Source: Bacteroidota bacterium (GTDB taxonomy: Bacteria > Bacteroidota > Bacteroidia > Chitinophagales > Chitinophagaceae). Taken from it: 8,392 nt of DNA. The position numbers and the translations under genes are program-made. The stretch lies in assembly GCA_021824855.1 (NCBI GenBank), contig JAKAJX010000304.1, positions 1 through 8,392 on the forward strand, written 5' to 3'. This document shows positions 5,428-8,392 of the stretch, one piece after another; the stretch's first letter is position 1, and the number at the start of each line of letters is the position of its first letter. The notes under the pieces were generated by a model that had not been told where the DNA came from, ran no database searches, and was given only the letters and a program-made list of their open reading frames with translations.

Positions 5428-6285
5428 TTAATACTTAAAACGTTTATTCACTGAAGCATCAATTCGATCCAATACATGATGGTCTTTCAGCATATCAAAC
5501 TTTCGTGCATAAATTCTGTCTGATGCAATTATATCTTCAAAATCTTCTTCAGTAAAAGTTTTAGGACTGGGTGTTTTAGGCGGATGCTTATAATAGTGGC
5601 AATTTTCATTAATTACATACGCTGCAAAGGGCGAATTCATTAATAAAGTTTGAAAAATAAATTCATCTGGCGCAAACGTATAATAGAAAAACCTTTTTAA
5701 TTTGGTATCGCTATGAATTTTATTTAATACATATTTTACAGCTTTTGGCGATAAAGCCCAAAACATTGAGCTACCATAAAACTTAATTCCTTTTGGCAAC
5801 TTTCGTTTTGGCAATACACGGTTCAATAACTTTTCAAGAAAATTTTTGCCTTTAAAATGATAGTTCGCTAAGAATATTTTTTTTATTCTCAACATTCCTT
5901 CCTCCCATTCTCCATCAAATGCCCTATATTTCATCAGCAATTTTCCCTTTCTATTAGCAAAAAACAATTGCATTTCATCTACTGATTTAATTGGATAATC
6001 TTGGCCACTCATCAGGCTGATAAAATCATATTCTCGTCCGGAATCAAGTATTTCCTGAAGGGAGTTAAATACTGCTTGCACCGTACTATATCCTCCCCAT
6101 TGTACTTTGATTCTTTTTTTTATTAAAAACACATTGGGAATTTGGGAAAGAAACTCGTGACTATGAATAGGTAATTTTGCATCTACATGTATATAAAAGT
6201 CGAATTCCGGATGTTGCATTTGCCTAATCATTCGTTCTGTTTGTGCAGGATTTGTATAGGTAACAATTAGGTGAGCTACACGCAT
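5428..6285 (-). CDS. GT14 'Branch' family glycosyltransferase (core-2/I-branching type)
   Basis: The protein belongs to the Branch family (GT14), whose eukaryotic members add beta-1,6-GlcNAc branches or xylose. Bacterial members act on surface polysaccharides with mostly unknown donors. The 285 residues hold the usual landmarks: MRVAHLIVTYTNP at the N-terminus, FYIHVDAK (30-37), VQWGGYSTVQA (61-71), SLMSGQDYPI (90-99), YGSSMFWALSPKAVKYVL (170-187) and FAPDEFIFQTLL (204-215), whose acidic residues (D207, E208) are candidates for the catalytic base. There is no signal peptide or membrane segment, so it should be cytoplasmic or peripheral. It lies first in the cassette, 128 nt after nusG with a terminator between. 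I find no TAnnTTTG box in its upstream gap, so its promoter is unclear. The family is confident; donor and acceptor are unknown. Confidence 0.88.
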   Translation of the reverse strand: MRVAHLIVTYTNPAQTERMIRQMQHPEFDFYIHVDAKLPIHSHEFLSQIPNVFLIKKRIKVQWGGYSTVQAVFNSLQEILDSGREYDFISLMSGQDYPIKSVDEMQLFFANRKGKLLMKYRAFDGEWEEGMLRIKKIFLANYHFKGKNFLEKLLNRVLPKRKLPKGIKFYGSSMFWALSPKAVKYVLNKIHSDTKLKRFFYYTFAPDEFIFQTLLMNSPFAAYVINENCHYYKHPPKTPSPKTFTEEDFEDIIASDRIYARKFDMLKDHHVLDRIDASVNKRFKY

Positions 6286-6361
6286 AGAACAGGATTTATA
6301 ATTAAGGCTATATTTATTTATTATCTACTAACTATGTTATGAAGATATTAAATAAAACCGA

Positions 6362-6394
6362 AAAAGCCACTATGCATAAAACAAAGTGGCTTTT
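6362..6394 (-). terminator. Intrinsic terminator after nusG
   Basis: A perfect 10-bp stem (AAAAGCCACT / AGTGGCTTTT, arms 6394-6385 and 6371-6362) has a 13-nt loop. On the minus strand the descending arm ends in GGCTTTTT, followed by CGGTTTTATTT. It begins 19 nt after the nusG stop. It separates the tuf/tRNA/secE/nusG transcript from the sugar cassette and from rplK, which in most bacteria would be read through from nusG. Confidence 0.8.
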
Positions 6395-6413
6395 ATAATT
6401 TTAAAAAGAAAAA

Positions 6414-6995
6414 TTATGACAATTTCTCTACTTGCATGTAGTTGAGCTCTACAGGAGTTGAACGACCGAATATTTTTACAGTTACTTTTAGTTTCTTCTT
6501 CTCATCATTTACTTCTTCAATTACGCCATTAAAATCATTAAATGGTCCTTCAATAATTTTAATAGTTTCTCCAACAATAAAAGGTTCGCTAATACTAACT
6601 CCCTGATCATTCATTTCATCAACCTTACCCAACATTTTATTTACTTCGCTTTTTCTTAACGAAATGATATTTCCTTTAGAACCTTTTCCATCGGTTAAGA
6701 AATGCATAATATTGCTAATGTTACTAATGTGCTGAACTACGTCATCTGTTAGTTTGCCATTTTCTACTTCTAACATAACATAACCGGGAAAGTAGTTTTT
6801 TTCACGCATTACTTTCTTACCATTTTGAACCTTATACACTTTTTCCATTGGAAGAAAGACTTGCCTAATAATCTCTGTCCATCCGTTTCGAGCAATATCT
6901 TTATCTAAATATTCTTTTACGCTACGCTCTTTTCCGCTCACTACACGGAGAACATACCATTTGGTTTCTTTTTGTTGTTGTACTATATCTTCCAT
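6414..6995 (-). CDS. nusG: Transcription termination/antitermination factor NusG
   Basis: NusG binds RNA polymerase at the clamp and lobe, modulates pausing, and couples transcription to Rho or the ribosome. The NGN domain starts at TKWYVLRVVSGKE (about 11-23) and includes NYFPGYVMLEV (about 67-77). The C-terminal KOW domain holds GETIKIIEGPFNDFNGVIEE (about 143-162). I choose ATG at 6993-6995 (193 residues) because GGAAAAG lies a few bases upstream, one of the few Shine-Dalgarno-like sequences here. A GTG at 7005-7007, overlapping the secE stop by one base, would add four residues (197) and cannot be excluded. secE lies directly upstream and a terminator directly downstream. The usual downstream neighbour rplK is displaced by the sugar cassette. 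Confidence 0.96.
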   Translation of the reverse strand: MEDIVQQQKETKWYVLRVVSGKERSVKEYLDKDIARNGWTEIIRQVFLPMEKVYKVQNGKKVMREKNYFPGYVMLEVENGKLTDDVVQHISNISNIMHFLTDGKGSKGNIISLRKSEVNKMLGKVDEMNDQGVSISEPFIVGETIKIIEGPFNDFNGVIEEVNDEKKKLKVTVKIFGRSTPVELNYMQVEKLS

Positions 6996-7006
6996 TTTCT
7001 TTTCCA

Positions 7007-7201
7007 CTACTTAAATAATGAATAAACTAATTTTAGTAATTGGTTACTACTAAAATCCATTACCCAAACCATTGCCGTAATAATAACGGTAGCTACTAAA
7101 ACAATTACGGTACTTTGCTGTAATTGTAACCATGTAGGCCAACTTACTTTTTCAATAAGCTCACGATAGCTGTCTTTAAAATATGCCGCAATTTTATTCA
7201 T
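7007..7201 (-). CDS. secE: Preprotein translocase subunit SecE
   Basis: SecE is the essential clamp subunit of the SecYEG export channel in the inner membrane. The 64-residue protein is the short, single-spanning form found in most bacteria. It has an amphipathic N-terminal helix (FKDSYRELIEKV, about 8-19), the conserved hinge VSWPTW (19-24) and one membrane segment (about 30-49, VIVLVATVIITAMVWVM). It starts 37 nt after tRNA-Trp with no visible promoter in between, so it is probably cotranscribed with the tRNA. Its TAG stop abuts the nusG start region, pointing to one transcript for both. Confidence 0.95.
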   Translation of the reverse strand: MNKIAAYFKDSYRELIEKVSWPTWLQLQQSTVIVLVATVIITAMVWVMDFSSNQLLKLVYSLFK

Positions 7202-7238
7202 CTTTAAATTATTTAAAAAATCAGCAATTTATTGGTTG

Positions 7239-7309
7239 CACGGGCACTAGGATTCGAACCCAGATCAAAGGTTTTGGAGACCCGTATGCTACCATTGCAC
7301 CATGCCCGT
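7239..7309 (-). tRNA. tRNA-Trp (anticodon CCA)
   Basis: The 71-nt sequence folds as a cloverleaf. The acceptor is ACGGGCA with TGCCCGT, discriminator G, and the 3' CCA is not encoded. The D arm is GTGC/GCAT around AATGGTA. The anticodon loop is CTCCAAA, giving CCA, and the T arm is CTGGG/CCTAG around TTCGAAT. The outermost anticodon-stem pair is a C-U mismatch (27-43), with a G-U pair next to it. Its position between tuf and secE is normal for Bacteroidota. Confidence 0.97.
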
Positions 7310-7316
7310 ATGAATC

Positions 7317-7361
7317 AAAAGTCTCCGGTCAAAATTGTATGATTATTGACCAAAGACTTTT
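7317..7361 (-). terminator. Long hairpin after tuf, terminator or tRNA processing stem
   Basis: Arms AAAAGTCT (7361-7354 and 7324-7317 are complementary, 8 bp) enclose a 2x2 internal loop and then a 6-bp stem, TTGACC/GGTCAA (7351-7346 with 7332-7327). On the minus strand the descending arm ends in ACTTTTG, only four Ts. It starts 43 nt after the tuf stop and ends 7 nt before the tRNA. Since I see no promoter between it and the tRNA, partial termination or a processing role is as likely as full termination. Confidence 0.55.
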
Positions 7362-7404
7362 AAATGTATGTTTATTTCTTCAATGAAGAAGAATAGATCT
7401 TGAC

Positions 7405-8392
7405 TTATTTCAAGATTTCAGTAACCTGACCAGCACCTACTGTTCTACCACCTTCACGAATAGCGAACTTTAACCCTTTTTCCATGGCAATTGGTTGAAT
7501 TAACTTAACGGTTAAGTTAATATTATCGCCAGGCATTACCATTTCTGTTCCTTCAGGTAAAGAAACTTCACCGGTAACATCTGTAGTACGGAAATAGAAT
7601 TGAGGACGATATTTATTGAAGAACGGGGTATGACGTCCACCTTCTTCTTTACTTAATACATAAACTTCGCCTTTAAATTCGGTATGAGGAGTAATTGATT
7701 TAGGAGCGCAAATTACCATACCACGGCGAATATCTTTCTTTTCAATACCACGTAATAATAAACCTGCGTTATCACCAGCCTCACCACGATCTAATAATTT
7801 TTTGAACATTTCAACACCTGTAACAGTTGAGTTCAATGGAGCTTCCATTAAACCAACGATTTCTACAGCTTCACCTACTTTAATCACACCACGTTCGATA
7901 CGACCTGTAGCAACTGTACCACGACCTGTGATAGAGAATACATCTTCTACAGACATTAAGAATGGTTGATCAACCGGACGAGGAGGTAATGGAATGTAAC
8001 TATCAACAGCCTCCATTAATTCGTCAACAGCTTTTACCCATTTATCTTCACCTGCTAAGGCACCGGTAGCAGAACCTTTAATAATAGGTGTATTATCTCC
8101 ATCGAAACCATAAGAACTTAATAATTCACGGATTTCCATTTCTACTAAATCTAATAACTCAGCATCATCTACTAAGTCTACTTTATTCATAAATACTACA
8201 ATACGAGGAACACCTACTTGACGAGCTAATAAAATGTGCTCTTTAGTTTGAGGCATAGGACCATCTGTTGCAGCCACAACTAAAATTGCGCCATCCATTT
8301 GAGCCGCACCGGTAATCATGTTTTTAACATAGTCAGCGTGACCAGGACAGTCAACGTGAGCATAGTGGCGATTAGCTGTTTGGTATTCTACG
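7405..8392 (-). CDS. tuf: Elongation factor Tu, N-terminus outside window
   Basis: EF-Tu is the GTPase that delivers aminoacyl-tRNA to the ribosome. The frame is open from the right edge to TAA at 7405-7407, giving 328 residues; about 67 residues, including the P-loop and switch I, are missing. The fragment begins VEYQTANRHYAHVDCPGH, so the G3 motif DCPGH is at fragment residues 14-18, with NKVD (G4) at 69-72 and GSA (G5) near 106-108. Domain II contains SITGRGTVATGRIERG, and domain III has FRTTDVTGEV and the C-terminal REGGRTVGAGQVTEILK. Nothing in the sequence looks damaged. It is followed by a hairpin and then tRNA-Trp. Whether a second tuf copy exists cannot be seen here. Confidence 0.99.
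   Translation of the reverse strand, partial: VEYQTANRHYAHVDCPGHADYVKNMITGAAQMDGAILVVAATDGPMPQTKEHILLARQVGVPRIVVFMNKVDLVDDAELLDLVEMEIRELLSSYGFDGDNTPIIKGSATGALAGEDKWVKAVDELMEAVDSYIPLPPRPVDQPFLMSVEDVFSITGRGTVATGRIERGVIKVGEAVEIVGLMEAPLNSTVTGVEMFKKLLDRGEAGDNAGLLLRGIEKKDIRRGMVICAPKSITPHTEFKGEVYVLSKEEGGRHTPFFNKYRPQFYFRTTDVTGEVSLPEGTEMVMPGDNINLTVKLIQPIAMEKGLKFAIREGGRTVGAGQVTEILK

Noticed and set aside
3937..6413. Signs of a mobile element around the sugar cassette
   Set aside because: I found no transposase or integrase, no terminal inverted repeats and no matching direct repeats at the two cassette edges.
7183..7386. Plus-strand open frame across tRNA-Trp
   Set aside because: It covers the tRNA and two intergenic hairpins, so it cannot be a real coding gene.

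Overview
The window is a low-GC stretch of a Bacteroidota chromosome. The proteins look closest to the Chitinophagaceae/Sphingobacteriia type, but this is a guess from their style, not a search. Three things point to the phylum: the gene order tuf, tRNA-Trp, secE, nusG; sigma-ABfr type -7 boxes (TAnnTTTG) in front of rplK and rpoB; and the near absence of Shine-Dalgarno sequences. Every gene I accept lies on the minus strand, so transcription runs from high to low coordinates.

In transcription order: (1) tuf lacks its N-terminus and runs off the right edge. It is followed by a long hairpin (7317-7361), tRNA-Trp(CCA), secE and nusG. (2) An intrinsic terminator (6362-6394) closes nusG. (3) Next is a three-gene surface-sugar cassette (3951-6285): a GT14 'Branch' glycosyltransferase, an FdtA/QdtA-type dTDP-sugar 3,4-ketoisomerase and a PLP-dependent DegT/FdtB-type sugar aminotransferase. 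(4) The core ribosomal/RNA polymerase run restarts from its own promoter: rplK, rplA, rplJ, rplL and rpoB. rpoB runs off the left edge after 421 codons.

The core genes encode translation elongation (EF-Tu), Trp decoding, protein export (SecE), transcription elongation (NusG), the L11/L1 and L10/L12 parts of the ribosomal stalks, and the RNA polymerase beta subunit. In most bacteria secE-nusG-rplK-rplA-rplJ-rplL-rpoB is continuous. Here nusG and rplK are about 2.6 kb apart, with the cassette between them. The ketoisomerase and aminotransferase together would make a dTDP-3-amino-3,6-dideoxyhexose (Fuc3N or Qui3N type) for a surface glycan. The rest of that pathway is not in the window.

The non-coding DNA holds several signals. 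The rplK leader can fold into a compact four-helix RNA (three-way junction with a GAAA tetraloop plus an abutting helix) that begins almost at the predicted transcription start. This is the best candidate for an undescribed cis-regulatory element. The rplJ-rplL gap (167 nt) is full of hairpins. The rplL-rpoB gap (241 nt) contains a strong terminator, a promoter whose spacer is a GGAAT triplet repeat, and a structured leader. No gene-free stretch exceeds 300 bases, and I saw no mobile element or CRISPR array.
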